From NCBI GenBank assembly GCA_035547055.1, contig DASZVN010000224.1, positions 1 to 14,683 of the forward strand: 14,683 nucleotides of DNA. Direction: 5' to 3'. The notes beneath the pieces were generated by a model. It saw only the letters and a list, made by a program, of their open reading frames with translations. It made no database searches and had not been told where the DNA came from. A program made the position numbers and the translations under genes. This DNA is from DASZVN01 sp035547055. Lineage in GTDB: Bacteria; Pseudomonadota; Alphaproteobacteria; Rhizobiales; Methylopilaceae. Below are positions 5,135 to 12,950 of this stretch, in pieces. The first letter of the stretch is position 1; each line of letters begins with the position of its first letter.

Positions 5135-6511
5135 TTATCTCAACGGCAATTCCTGCCATATTTTACGCGCTGTATCTGCTGATTGCGTGCGAATGTCGGG
5201 AATGGATGTGATTTCCCAGAACGCCGCACGTGCCGGCGGGCCGACGGCGAAGATGCGCGTGGAGGGCTGGCCGGTGGCATCGATCAGCGCGCCATCGCGG
5301 GTGACGTCGAGACCGATGCCGAGCAGGTCCGGCCGCGCCGCGCCGCGGGCGAGGAGGTCGCGGAGCAGCGGGTTCGCGCTGCCGAGGGGATCGCTCGCGA
5401 GCCCGATGCATTCGATCACGGCTGCCGGCCGCAGCTCGACGAGCTCGCCGCCGCCGCGACGCCGGTAGCGCACCACCGCGCCCTCCGCCGTCGCTTCGGC
5501 GGAAACGAGGCGCCCGGCGACGATCGTGAGCTGGCCGCCTCCGCGCGCCCGGTGGAGCGCAGCGTCGACCGAAGGTGCGAGCCGGTGGCGGTGGACGTCC
5601 CAGAGCGGCCGGGCGTGGCGCAGGAAGCGGGCGCGCGAATCCGGCGGCAGGTTCTGCCAGATCGCGCGAAGATGCGGTCGCAGGCCGTCGAAGACGCTGC
5701 GCCAGCCATAGCCGCGCCCGGCGGCGTCGCGCAGCAGGCGGCGGAACCAGCGGGTCAGGTAGGCGATGCTGGTGCCGAGCGGAATGTCGGCGAGGTCGAG
5801 CGCAAGGGGCGGCGCGGCGCCGTGGGGCTGGGGCAGGAGCCCGCGGCGCGAGAGGGCGACGATCGGCCCGCGATGGCCCGTGGCGAGAAGCGAGAGCACC
5901 GAATCCGCCATGGTGAGGCCGGTCCCTACGGTCAGCACCAGGCCATCCCGCGGAATCGCCGCCCAGGTGGCATCGTCCCAGGGCGACATCGCCACCGGCG
6001 AGACGATGCTGGCTGCCGGCTCGTTGCCGGTCGCGAGGATCGCGGCCTGGGCCTCGACCGTCGTGCCGTCGGCGAGCAGCGCCGTCACGCCGTCGTCGCG
6101 TTCGAGCAGCCCGACGCATTGCTGCCGCACATGCTCCAGCCCGGCCGGCGCGGCGGGCGTGGGACGCGGGAGGTGCGCGACCAGTTCGTCGAGATAGCGG
6201 CCGTAGAGCCCGCGCGGCACGAAGCACAGGGGATCGCGCGGGTCGGCGGCCAGCCGGGCCCCGCTCGCGGCGAGCCAGGTCTGGAAATCGTCGGGCCGGT
6301 CGGGGAGGGCGCTCATCTGCCCTGCCCGCACGTTCAGGAGATGGCCGTCGAAACGCGTGCCGAAGGCAAGGCCGCGGCCGAGCTCGGGCCGGGGCTCGAC
6401 GATGGTGACGGCGACCGCACCGTCGGCAATACGCCAGAGATGGCAGGCGGCGAGGACGCCGCTGGCGCCGCCGCCGATGACGACGACGCGCCCGAGCTTC
6501 CGGTTCGACAT
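5135..6511 (-). CDS. YdhS-like FAD/NAD(P)-binding protein (PF13454 type)
   Basis: A 458-residue cytosolic flavoprotein. It has an N-terminal Rossmann motif, VVIGGGASGVLAA (about 10-22), an acidic ribose-binding residue in VEPRPELGRGLAFGT (E39), HLLNVRAGQMSALP (57-70), ATGNEP (160-165) and a second nucleotide-binding loop, VGTGLTMAD (195-203), before GHRGPIVALSRRGLLPQPH. This order is typical of the FAD-NAD(P)-binding family that includes E. coli YdhS, whose reaction I cannot name. It has its own palindromic box C and promoter, and sits between rrf2 and the ssu operon. I infer a redox role in sulfur assimilation. Supplying reduced flavin to SsuD in place of SsuE is one possibility, but nothing in the sequence proves it. 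The stop lies 58 bp from box B, with no clear terminator. Confidence 0.85.
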   Translation of the reverse strand: MSNRKLGRVVVIGGGASGVLAACHLWRIADGAVAVTIVEPRPELGRGLAFGTRFDGHLLNVRAGQMSALPDRPDDFQTWLAASGARLAADPRDPLCFVPRGLYGRYLDELVAHLPRPTPAAPAGLEHVRQQCVGLLERDDGVTALLADGTTVEAQAAILATGNEPAASIVSPVAMSPWDDATWAAIPRDGLVLTVGTGLTMADSVLSLLATGHRGPIVALSRRGLLPQPHGAAPPLALDLADIPLGTSIAYLTRWFRRLLRDAAGRGYGWRSVFDGLRPHLRAIWQNLPPDSRARFLRHARPLWDVHRHRLAPSVDAALHRARGGGQLTIVAGRLVSAEATAEGAVVRYRRRGGGELVELRPAAVIECIGLASDPLGSANPLLRDLLARGAARPDLLGIGLDVTRDGALIDATGQPSTRIFAVGPPARAAFWEITSIPDIRTQSADTARKIWQELPLR

Positions 6512-6542
6512 CCGCCGGCTCCCGAACTCCCGCCCGCCGACG

Positions 6543-6572
6543 ATTGTGGCGAGGGTCCGGAACCGCGGTCAA
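6543..6572 (-). promoter_or_regulatory. Predicted promoter of the flavoprotein gene
   Basis: TTGACC (6572-6567) and CACAAT (6548-6543) are 18 nt apart, putting the start near 6536, about 25 nt before the ATG. Box C lies 2 bp upstream of the -35, centred near -48. Read-through from rrf2 is also possible because I see no terminator between them. Confidence 0.55.
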
Positions 6573-6575
6573 TAG

Positions 6576-6592
6576 CCGATTTAAAATATCGG
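6576..6592. promoter_or_regulatory. Palindromic regulator box C, overlapping the rrf2 stop codon
   Basis: CCGATTTAAAATATCGG is a 5-bp perfect inverted repeat (CCGAT/ATCGG) on the same 17-bp frame as boxes A and B. On the minus strand it contains the final Pro-Ile-Phe codons and TAA of the rrf2 gene. It is placed to control the downstream flavoprotein promoter. Confidence 0.68.
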
Positions 6593-7042
6593 GTTTTTTT
6601 CAAGCGTGGCGGTCAGGTTCTCCACGGCCGCGGGCGCGAGCATGTCGGCGACGGTGCGGCGGTCGAGCACGTCCGACACCGCCTGGCGGACGTCGAGCAT
6701 CATGCGGCGCACCGCGCAGGTGTCCTCGTCGACGCAGTCGTCGCAGCGCTTGTAGAAGGCGCGGCTGGCGCAGGAGATCGGCGCCAGCGCGCCGTCGAGC
6801 GCCCGCACGAGATGGCCGATATGGATCTCCGAAGCCGGGCGGGCCAGTGCGTAGCCGCCGCCGCGGCCTTTCTTGCTGCGCACGAAGCCGGCTTGGCGGA
6901 GTTCGCCGAGAATGATTTCGAGAAAGGGCTTCGGGATGTCGTTGGCTTCGGCAATGTCGGCCAGGAGCATGGTGCGGCCCTCGGGCAGACGGCCGAGTTC
7001 CACCATCGCCTTGAGCCCGTATTTTCCTTTTTTTGTCAGCAT
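6581..7042 (-). CDS. Rrf2-family transcriptional regulator with four clustered cysteines
   Basis: A 153-residue winged-helix regulator. MLTKKGKYGLKAMVELG is the standard Rrf2 opening. The recognition region PKPFLEIILGELRQAGFVRS is followed by the wing KKGRGGGYALARPASEI. The sensor region has cysteines at 91, 100, 103 and 109 (C-x8-C-x2-C-x5-C), suggesting an Fe-S cluster or thiol sensor as in IscR and RirA, although the spacing differs from both. I chose the ATG at 7042 (AAGGGG upstream, 6-nt gap) over the TTG two codons earlier. Three palindromes with CC-N13-GG geometry lie next to sulfur genes around it, so it is the natural candidate for controlling them. I see no such box in front of its own gene. 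CymR-like control of sulfur genes is an analogy only. Confidence 0.9.
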   Translation of the reverse strand: MLTKKGKYGLKAMVELGRLPEGRTMLLADIAEANDIPKPFLEIILGELRQAGFVRSKKGRGGGYALARPASEIHIGHLVRALDGALAPISCASRAFYKRCDDCVDEDTCAVRRMMLDVRQAVSDVLDRRTVADMLAPAAVENLTATLEKNPIF

Positions 7043-7059
7043 TGCCAACCCCTTCGCTC

Positions 7060-7088
7060 GGCTTATCGACCCGCTGCTGCGGCGTCAA
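7060..7088 (-). promoter_or_regulatory. Possible rrf2 promoter
   Basis: TTGACG (7088-7083) is followed after 16-17 nt by ATAAGC or TAAGCC. The -10 match is weak. It lies in the 111-bp gap after the Na/Pi cotransporter gene and just before the rrf2 ribosome site. Co-transcription from the cotransporter gene cannot be excluded. Confidence 0.35.
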
Positions 7089-7153
7089 GCCGGGCGAGGG
7101 AGGAGGGATAGTCGAACGGTTCGGGCCGGCCACAGCAGAAGGAGTCGGAGCGC

Positions 7154-8839
7154 TCAGCCGTCCTCGTCGCGCAGGCGGGTCGGCAGGAGGCCCGAGTTGC
7201 GCTCCAGCACCGGATAGGCGGCCGCGGCGACGAGATGGGAATTCACCGCCTTGAGGTCGCGGAGCAGATCGAGGTGGAGCGCGCTGGTCTCGGCGGTCTC
7301 GATGCGGCCGGCGCGCAGGCGGGCGAAATGCGCTGCGGCCGCGGCCGCCTCGCGGTCGCGGAACGCCTGCTTCTCGCCCGCGAGCAGGCGCGCGGCCCGC
7401 TCGTCCTCGGTCAGGAACAGCGTCGCCGCCTGCCGGACATTGGCGATCAGCCGGTCGGTGAGGTCGAGAAGCTCGGCCTCGCCCTCGTCGGAAAAGGCGA
7501 GGCCACGCTTCAGCCGCTTGGCGGCAAGGCCGAGGAGGTCGCGGTCGACGATGTCGCCGGCCTGCTCGATGTTGGTGGCGAAGGTCAGGATCTCGTTGAG
7601 GCGGCGGTGGTCCACCTCGCCGAACGAGTCGGGGTCGAGCGACACGAGGTAGGTCTTGATCGCGGCGTTCAGCTTGTCGAGGATATCGTCGAGGCGCTTG
7701 ACTTGGTCGATCTGCCGGCGGTCCGGCCGGTCGAGGACGCTGCGGAAGCCCTGGAGCATCTCCTGCAGCACGTCGGTCATGCGCAGCGCCTCGCGCGCAG
7801 CCCCGCCGAGCGCCACCACCGGCGTTTCCCGCGCCGAGGGGTCGAGATAGAGCGGGCGGGCGGGGTCCGAGGGGCTGATGCGGGTCGGCAGCCAGCGCCG
7901 GAGGAGCTGCGCATAGGGGCCGAGCAGCGGGAAGAACAGCAGCGCCAGCACGATGTTGAAGGCGGTGTGGAAATCGGCGACGGCACGGGCGTTGTCGGGC
8001 TCGATCGTCACCATGAGCGGGCCGAGCCACGGCAGCAGCGCGAGCCCGAGCCCGACCCCGATCAGCCGGTTCAGGAGGTTGCCGACCGGAAGGCGCCGGG
8101 CGGCCGGATCGTCGCCTGCCGCGCCTTCCAACACCGGGTTGATCGCCGTGCCGAGATTGGCGCCGAGCACGAGGGCGAAGGCGGCGTGGGGCGGCACGGT
8201 CCCCTGGGCGGCGAAGGACATCACGACGAGGACGACCGCGACGCTGGAATGGGCGGCCCAGGTGAGCCCGGCGGCGAGGATCACGTCGAGCAGCGGCTGC
8301 GTCGAGACCGCGCCGAGCAGGAGGCGGAGGCTCGGCACGTCCTCGTAGGGCGTCAGCAGGCTGATGAACTGGTGCAGCGCCATCAGCACGAGGCCGAGGC
8401 CGATCAGCACGCGCCCGAAATCGCGCGGACCGGCGGCAGCGCGCTGGAACATGATGACGCCGACCAGGATCAGCGCCGGCGCTACCTCGGCGACGTCGAA
8501 GGACAGCACCTGGACGATCAGCGTGGTGCCGACATTGGCGCCGAGCATCACCGCGAGCGCCGGCACGAGATCGACCAGCCCGCCGGCGGCGAAGCCGGTC
8601 ACCATGAGGCCGGTCGCCGTGCTGCTCTGGAGCAGCGCCGTGACCCCGAGGCCGGCGAGAAAGGCCTTGAGCCGGTTCTCCAGCGCCCGCGCCAGGAAGC
8701 CGCGCAGCCGGGCGCCGAAAGCGCGCTGGATGCCGGTCTGCACCATCCTCACGCCCCACAGCAGCAGGGCGACCGAGCCAGCCAGATCGACGAGGGTGAC
8801 GGGAAGCATCAATGCAGTGCGATCCCCCAGGCATTCCAC
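7154..8839 (-). CDS. Na/Pi cotransporter family protein with C-terminal PhoU-like domain
   Basis: A 561-residue membrane protein of the NptA/YjbB type that moves phosphate with sodium. The two inverted halves carry the family signatures QSSTATG (71-77) with GANVGTT (100-106), and AHSSVAV (196-202) with GANLGTAINP (226-235). The membrane part ends near residue 325. The rest is helical and charged (EALRMTDVLQEMLQGFRSVL, then DDILDKLNAAIKTYLVSL and ILTFATNIEQAGDIVDRDLL), as in PhoU-like tails. The ATG at 8839 has AGAGG upstream; an ATG ten codons later (8809) is an alternative start with a weaker ribosome site. It is transcribed away from the xre-hyf unit and toward rrf2. No link to sulfur metabolism is evident. 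Confidence 0.92.
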   Translation of the reverse strand: MECLGDRTALMLPVTLVDLAGSVALLLWGVRMVQTGIQRAFGARLRGFLARALENRLKAFLAGLGVTALLQSSTATGLMVTGFAAGGLVDLVPALAVMLGANVGTTLIVQVLSFDVAEVAPALILVGVIMFQRAAAGPRDFGRVLIGLGLVLMALHQFISLLTPYEDVPSLRLLLGAVSTQPLLDVILAAGLTWAAHSSVAVVLVVMSFAAQGTVPPHAAFALVLGANLGTAINPVLEGAAGDDPAARRLPVGNLLNRLIGVGLGLALLPWLGPLMVTIEPDNARAVADFHTAFNIVLALLFFPLLGPYAQLLRRWLPTRISPSDPARPLYLDPSARETPVVALGGAAREALRMTDVLQEMLQGFRSVLDRPDRRQIDQVKRLDDILDKLNAAIKTYLVSLDPDSFGEVDHRRLNEILTFATNIEQAGDIVDRDLLGLAAKRLKRGLAFSDEGEAELLDLTDRLIANVRQAATLFLTEDERAARLLAGEKQAFRDREAAAAAAHFARLRAGRIETAETSALHLDLLRDLKAVNSHLVAAAAYPVLERNSGLLPTRLRDEDG

Positions 8840-8897
8840 GTCGCCTCTGGCGGCGCTGGAAGGACACTTATCAGCGAGATGGCGGGGAGTTCGAGCT

Positions 8898-8903
8898 TGT
8901 CAA
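8898..8903 (-). promoter_or_regulatory. Possible -35 of the Na/Pi cotransporter promoter
   Basis: A perfect TTGACA (8903-8898) lies about 60 nt before the ATG. No good -10 is found at the normal spacing (ATCTCG at 17 nt), so this is tentative. Confidence 0.25.
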
Positions 8904-8943
8904 CGGTTGGCGGAGATCTCGAAGGACCTGCGGCTGTGGATGA

Positions 8944-8962
8944 TGTCTAATATATCTAGACA
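8944..8962. promoter_or_regulatory. Palindrome TGTCTA-N7-TAGACA, candidate XRE operator
   Basis: A perfect 6-bp inverted repeat in an AT-rich patch 55 bp before the xre start. Its right arm (TAGACA) doubles as a near-consensus -35. Small XRE regulators often repress their own promoter through such sites; that role is inferred. Confidence 0.5.
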
Positions 8963-8984
8963 AATGGCTTAAACTTGATATTAA
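8957..8984 (+). promoter_or_regulatory. Predicted promoter of xre-hyf
   Basis: TAGACA (8957-8962) and TATTAA (8979-8984) are 16 nt apart, giving a start near 8991. Each element overlaps one of two palindromes, which fits repression by occlusion. The next genes follow with no room for another promoter. Confidence 0.45.
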
Positions 8985-8986
8985 GC
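8967..8986. promoter_or_regulatory. Palindrome GCTTAA-N8-TTAAGC over the predicted -10
   Basis: A second perfect 6-bp inverted repeat immediately downstream of the first, differing in sequence. It covers the predicted -10 of the xre-hyf transcript. It may be a second operator or an RNA hairpin. Confidence 0.4.
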
Positions 8987-9016
8987 GTGTCCAACGCGCA
9001 AACGGACGTATGGGCC

Positions 9017-9310
9017 ATGATTTCGGCGCCGCAGCTTCGGGCTGCCCGGGCCCTGTTGGGGATCGACCAGCGCCGGCTCGCCGAGCTGTCGGGTCTGTCG
9101 GTGCCGACGATCCAGCGCATGGAAGCGAGCGACGGCGTCATCCGTGGCAACGTCGATTCGCTGATGAAGCTGGTGGCGGCCCTCGACGCGGCCGGCATCG
9201 AGCTGATCGGCGACAACGCGGTCAGCCAGGGCGGCGGCCGCGGCGTGCGGCTGAAGACGCCGCCCGAGCCGGCGCCGCACGCGGCCTCCGACCCCTCGCG
9301 TAACGGCTAG
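9017..9310 (+). CDS. Small XRE-family helix-turn-helix regulator
   Basis: A 97-residue DNA-binding protein. MISAPQLRAARALLGIDQRR starts the helix-turn-helix, followed by LAELSGLSVPTIQRMEASDG (roughly residues 5-40), DSLMKLVAALDAAGIELI and a basic GGGRGVRLK motif, then an unstructured Pro/Ala tail. This compact architecture is common in Rhizobiales. I chose the ATG at 9017 because the conserved part begins there. The in-frame TTG at 8975 would add 14 residues, falls inside the predicted promoter and is rejected. The stop lies 15 nt before hyfB, so the two are probably co-transcribed. That suggests it controls the hydrogenase-type cluster or itself, which is an inference. Confidence 0.85.
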   Translation: MISAPQLRAARALLGIDQRRLAELSGLSVPTIQRMEASDGVIRGNVDSLMKLVAALDAAGIELIGDNAVSQGGGRGVRLKTPPEPAPHAASDPSRNG

Positions 9311-9325
9311 TACGGGAACGACGCC

Positions 9326-11341
9326 ATGGCCGTTGCGGTGGTGTCCGGCTGCGTCCTGCTGCTGCTCGGCCTCTCGGCCGTGGCGGTCGCGATGGCGCTG
9401 CGGCCGGCAGCGACGCCCGTGGTCTACGGCGCGAGCCTCGCCCTGTCGGCGGTCGCTTTCGCGGGCGCACTGGCGCAGCTCGTGGCCGTATCAGGACCGG
9501 CACCCGGCTTGGTCCTGCCGCTCGGGCTGCCCTGGCTCGGGATGCATCTCCGCATCGACGCGCTCGCGGCCTTCTTCCTCGCCGTCGTCAATCTCGGCGG
9601 CGGGGCGGCGAGCCTCTATGCCCTCGGCTACGGGCGCCACGAGACCGCGCCGCAGCGGGTGCTGCCGTTCTTCCCGGCTTTCCTCGCCGCGATGAACCTC
9701 GTGGTGCTGGCCGACGACGCCTTCACCTTCCTCCTCGCCTGGGAGCTCATGTCTCTCACCTCCTGGGCGCTGGTCGTGGCGCACCACGAGGACGCGGAGA
9801 ACGTCGGCGCCGGCTATCTCTATCTCGTGATGGCGAGCTTCGGCACGCTGATGCTGCTCCTCGCCTTCGGCCTCCTCGCCGGCGCCGACGGCGGCTATGC
9901 CTTCGCCGCCATCCGCAACGGCGCGCATGGCCCGCTGCTCGGCGGCCTGGTGCTGGCGCTGATGCTGCTCGGCGCCGGCTCGAAGGCGGGCCTCGTGCCG
10001 CTCCATGTATGGCTGCCGCGCGCCCATCCCGCGGCGCCGAGCCACGTCTCGGCGCTGATGAGCGCGGTGATGACCAAGGTCGCGGTCTACGGCTTCGTGC
10101 GCGTGGTGTTCGACCTCGTCGGCCCGCCGGACTGGTGGTGGGCGCTCGTCGTTCTGGCCTTCGGCGCGGTCACCGCGGTGCTCGGCGTGCTCTACGCGCT
10201 GATGCAGCACGACCTGAAGCGCCTTCTGGCCTACCACACCGTCGAGAACATCGGCATCATCTTCATCGGCGTCGGCCTCGCGCTCGCCTTCCGCGCCGAC
10301 GGCATGGCCTGGGCCGCGGCGCTGGCGCTGAGCGCGGCCCTGTTCCACGTCTTCAACCATTCGCTGTTCAAGGGCCTGCTCTTCTTCGGCGCCGGCGCGG
10401 TGCAGGTCGCGACCGGCGGCGAGCGCGACATGGAGCGGCTCGGCGGCCTCATCCGCTACATGCCGGTCACGAGCTTCGCGGTGCTGGTCGGCTGCGCCGC
10501 CATCTCGGCCTTGCCGCCGCTGAACGGCTTCGCCTCCGAGTGGCTTACCTTCCAGGCCATCCTGCACGGCGCGGCGCTGCCGCAATGGAGCCTCCGGCTC
10601 GCCATGCCTGCCGCCGGCGCGATGCTGGCTCTCGCCGCGGCTCTCGCCGCTGCCTGCTTCGTCAAGGCCTACGGCGTCGCCTTCCTCGGCCGCCCGCGCG
10701 GCGAGGCGGCTAAGAGGGCAGGGGAGGTCGACGGGTTTTCCCGCGCGGCCATGCTCGGGCTCGCTGGCCTCTGCCTTCTCGCAGGCATCCTGCCGGGCGT
10801 CGCGGTCGACCTGCTGCGGCCGGTGACGCAGGATCTCGTCGGTGGGACGATGCTGCCGCAGACCGGCCAGCCGTGGCTCGCACTGGCGCCGGTCGCCGCG
10901 CAGCCGAGCACCTATAGCGGCATCCTGGTCTTCCTGTTCGTCGCCGTCGCGGCGGCGGCGAGCGCGCTCGTGATCCACCGCTTCGCCTCGCGCGCCGTCC
11001 GGCGGGCGCCGGCGTGGGACTGCGGCTTCCCCGAGCCGAGCCCGCTGACGCAGTACACGGCCGGCAGCTTTGCCCAGCCGATCCGCCGCGTGTTCGGCGC
11101 CCTGGCTTTCGCCGCCCGCGAGCGTGTCGAGATGCCGCCGCCTGGCGCGACGGCGCCCGCGGTCTTCGTGCTCACGCTCCGCGACCGGGTGTGGGACGGG
11201 CTCTACGCGCCGACTGTGGCGGCGGTCGAGAGCGCGGCCGGGCGGCTCAATGCCTTCCAGTTCCTGACCATCCGCCGCTATCTCGCGATCGTCTTCGCGA
11301 CGCTGGTGGCGCTCCTTCTCGCGCTCGCTCTATGGCCGTGA
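9326..11341 (+). CDS. hyfB: Hydrogenase-4 component B-type antiporter-like membrane subunit
   Basis: A 671-residue polytopic membrane protein of the HyfB/HycC family, related to NuoL/MrpA antiporter subunits. It has many hydrophobic segments. The conserved proton-channel residues are visible: a glutamate in LLAWELMSLTSW (E140), lysines in GAGSKAGLVPLHVWLPRAHP (K220) and MSAVMTKVAVYG (K251), and downstream KRLLAYHTVENIGII and FNHSLFKGLLFFGAGAV. The C-terminal part (CGFPEPSPLTQYTAGSFAQP) is the HyfB-type extension. It belongs to a membrane arm that couples electron transfer to proton or sodium movement. The start is the ATG at 9326 (GGGAA upstream). The end overlaps hyfC by 10 bp. Confidence 0.92.
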   Translation: MAVAVVSGCVLLLLGLSAVAVAMALRPAATPVVYGASLALSAVAFAGALAQLVAVSGPAPGLVLPLGLPWLGMHLRIDALAAFFLAVVNLGGGAASLYALGYGRHETAPQRVLPFFPAFLAAMNLVVLADDAFTFLLAWELMSLTSWALVVAHHEDAENVGAGYLYLVMASFGTLMLLLAFGLLAGADGGYAFAAIRNGAHGPLLGGLVLALMLLGAGSKAGLVPLHVWLPRAHPAAPSHVSALMSAVMTKVAVYGFVRVVFDLVGPPDWWWALVVLAFGAVTAVLGVLYALMQHDLKRLLAYHTVENIGIIFIGVGLALAFRADGMAWAAALALSAALFHVFNHSLFKGLLFFGAGAVQVATGGERDMERLGGLIRYMPVTSFAVLVGCAAISALPPLNGFASEWLTFQAILHGAALPQWSLRLAMPAAGAMLALAAALAAACFVKAYGVAFLGRPRGEAAKRAGEVDGFSRAAMLGLAGLCLLAGILPGVAVDLLRPVTQDLVGGTMLPQTGQPWLALAPVAAQPSTYSGILVFLFVAVAAAASALVIHRFASRAVRRAPAWDCGFPEPSPLTQYTAGSFAQPIRRVFGALAFAARERVEMPPPGATAPAVFVLTLRDRVWDGLYAPTVAAVESAAGRLNAFQFLTIRRYLAIVFATLVALLLALALWP

Positions 11342-12288
11342 TCCTCGCCCTCCTGCTCCAGGCGGCGCAGATGGCGCTGGTCGTGGCTGCGGCCCCGCTC
11401 GTGACCGGGCTCGTCCGCAAGGCCAAGGCCAGGCTCCAGCGCCGCCAGGGGCCGCCGGTGCTCCAGCCCTATCGCGACCTCGCCCGCCTGCTGCGCAAGG
11501 AGGCAGTGCTCGCGGACAATGCATCCTGGCTGTTCCGCGCCGTGCCCTATCTCGTCTTCGCCGCGACCTGGGTCGCCGCGGCGCTGGTGCCGACCTTCGC
11601 CGGTGACCTCGTCTTCAGCGGCGCGGCCGATTTCATCGCCATCGTCGCGCTCCTCGGCAGCGCCCGCTTCTTCCTCGCCCTCGCCGGCATGGACGTCGGC
11701 ACCGCCTTCGGCGGCATCGGCGCGAGCCGCGAGGTGATGATCGCCTCGCTGGCCGAGCCCGCGATGCTGATGGTGGTCTTCACCCTGGCGCTGGTCGCGG
11801 GCTCGACGCGGCTCTCGGCCGTCGCCGCGGCGATGGCCTCGGGCGACGCGGGGCTCCGCGTCTCCTTCGCGCTGGCGCTGGTGGCCCTTGTCATGGTCGC
11901 GCTCGCCGAGAACGCGCGCATCCCGGTCGACAACCCCGCGACGCATCTCGAGCTCACCATGGTCCACGAGGCGATGGTGCTGGAATATTCCGGCCGCCAC
12001 CTCGCGATGATCGAGCTCGCGGCCTCGCTGAAGCTCGTGCTCTACCTGTCGCTGATCGGGACGCTCTTCCTGCCCTGGGGCCTCGCCGGGACGGGCGCCT
12101 CCGCCGCGGCCTATGGCATCGCTCTCGTCGCCTGGGCGGCGAAGCTCGCCGTTGGCGCGCTCCTCCTCGCGGTGCTGGAGACTGCGGTCGCCAAGATGCG
12201 CGTCTTCCGCGTGCCGCAGCTTCTCGGCACGGCGCTGATGATGGGCCTGCTCGGCACCGTCCTCCTGTTCGTCTCGCGGAGCCTGTGA
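11332..12288 (+). CDS. hyfC: Hydrogenase-4 component C-type, NuoH-like membrane subunit
   Basis: A 318-residue membrane protein of the HyfC/HycD/NuoH family, which anchors the soluble hydrogenase-like arm to the membrane. Family landmarks are KAKARLQRRQGPPVLQPYRD (about 30-49) and the large loop AENARIPVDNPATHLELTMV followed by HEAMVLEYSGRHLAMIE, rich in the acidic residues thought to link quinone/redox chemistry to ion flow. About eight hydrophobic segments are seen. The ATG at 11332 lies within the end of hyfB. A GTG at 11338, overlapping the hyfB stop by 4 bp, is an equally credible start. Translation is coupled on both sides. Confidence 0.92.
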   Translation: MAVILALLLQAAQMALVVAAAPLVTGLVRKAKARLQRRQGPPVLQPYRDLARLLRKEAVLADNASWLFRAVPYLVFAATWVAAALVPTFAGDLVFSGAADFIAIVALLGSARFFLALAGMDVGTAFGGIGASREVMIASLAEPAMLMVVFTLALVAGSTRLSAVAAAMASGDAGLRVSFALALVALVMVALAENARIPVDNPATHLELTMVHEAMVLEYSGRHLAMIELAASLKLVLYLSLIGTLFLPWGLAGTGASAAAYGIALVAWAAKLAVGALLLAVLETAVAKMRVFRVPQLLGTALMMGLLGTVLLFVSRSL

Positions 12289-12950
12289 TGGACGGGCTCG
12301 CCATCGAGATCGCCCATCTCCTCGCCGGCCTTCTGGTGCTGACGAGCTTCCTCCTGCTCTACCAGGACCGGCTCTCGGCGCTGATCGACGTGTTCGCGCT
12401 CCAGGCGTTGATCCTCGCGGCCTCCGTCGCCTGGCAGGCCTCGCTCCAGGACGCGCCGCATCTCTACGTCGCCGCCGCCATCGCGCTGGTGCTGAAGGCG
12501 ATCGTCATCCCGGTCGCGCTCCGCCGCATCGTCCGCCGTCTCGGCATCCATCGCGAGATCGAGATCGTCGCCGGCATCGGCCTCACCATGCTGGCCGGCA
12601 TGGCGCTGGTCGGGCTTTCGATCACGCTGATGCTCCGCGTGACGAGCGCGGCCGTGCCGCTCGCCCGCGAGGACCTCGCCTTCGCACTGTCGGTCGTCCT
12701 GCTCGGTCTCCTCCTCATGGTCACGCGGCGGAACGCGGTCGGGCAGGTGATCGGCTTCATGTCGGTCGAGAACGGGCTGGTCCTGGCCGCGACCGGCGCC
12801 CGCGGCATGCCGCTCGTGGTCGAGTTCAGCGTCGCCTTCTCGATCCTCGTGGCCTTCATCGTCATCGGCATCTTCCTGTTCCGCATCCGCGAGCGGTTCG
12901 ACAGCGTCGACCTGCAGGCCCTCGACAGCTTCCGGGGTGAGGGCCGATGA
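12288..12950 (+). CDS. hyfE: Hydrogenase-4 component E-type membrane subunit
   Basis: A 220-residue membrane protein with about six to seven hydrophobic helices. It resembles HyfE, whose second half is NuoK/MrpC-like (IGFMSVENGLVLAATGARGM with the buried glutamate). The start is the ATG at 12288, sharing one base with the hyfC TGA; a GTG immediately before gives one extra codon. The end overlaps hyfF by 4 bp (ATGA). It would form the small membrane module between the antiporter-like subunits and the catalytic arm. In E. coli hyfD precedes hyfE; here hyfE follows hyfC directly. Confidence 0.9.
   Translation: MDGLAIEIAHLLAGLLVLTSFLLLYQDRLSALIDVFALQALILAASVAWQASLQDAPHLYVAAAIALVLKAIVIPVALRRIVRRLGIHREIEIVAGIGLTMLAGMALVGLSITLMLRVTSAAVPLAREDLAFALSVVLLGLLLMVTRRNAVGQVIGFMSVENGLVLAATGARGMPLVVEFSVAFSILVAFIVIGIFLFRIRERFDSVDLQALDSFRGEGR

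Noticed and set aside
6581..7042. A7 runs near both ends of rrf2 as programmed frameshift sites
   Set aside because: Family alignment is continuous in one frame and no stimulatory structure or alternative product is evident.
7043..7048. TTG start two codons before the rrf2 ATG
   Set aside because: The Rrf2 family opening MLTKKGKYG begins at the ATG, which has a well-spaced AAGGGG; the TTG is too close to it.
8975..9016. Upstream extension of the xre gene from a TTG
   Set aside because: Non-conserved residues lying over the predicted promoter and second palindrome.
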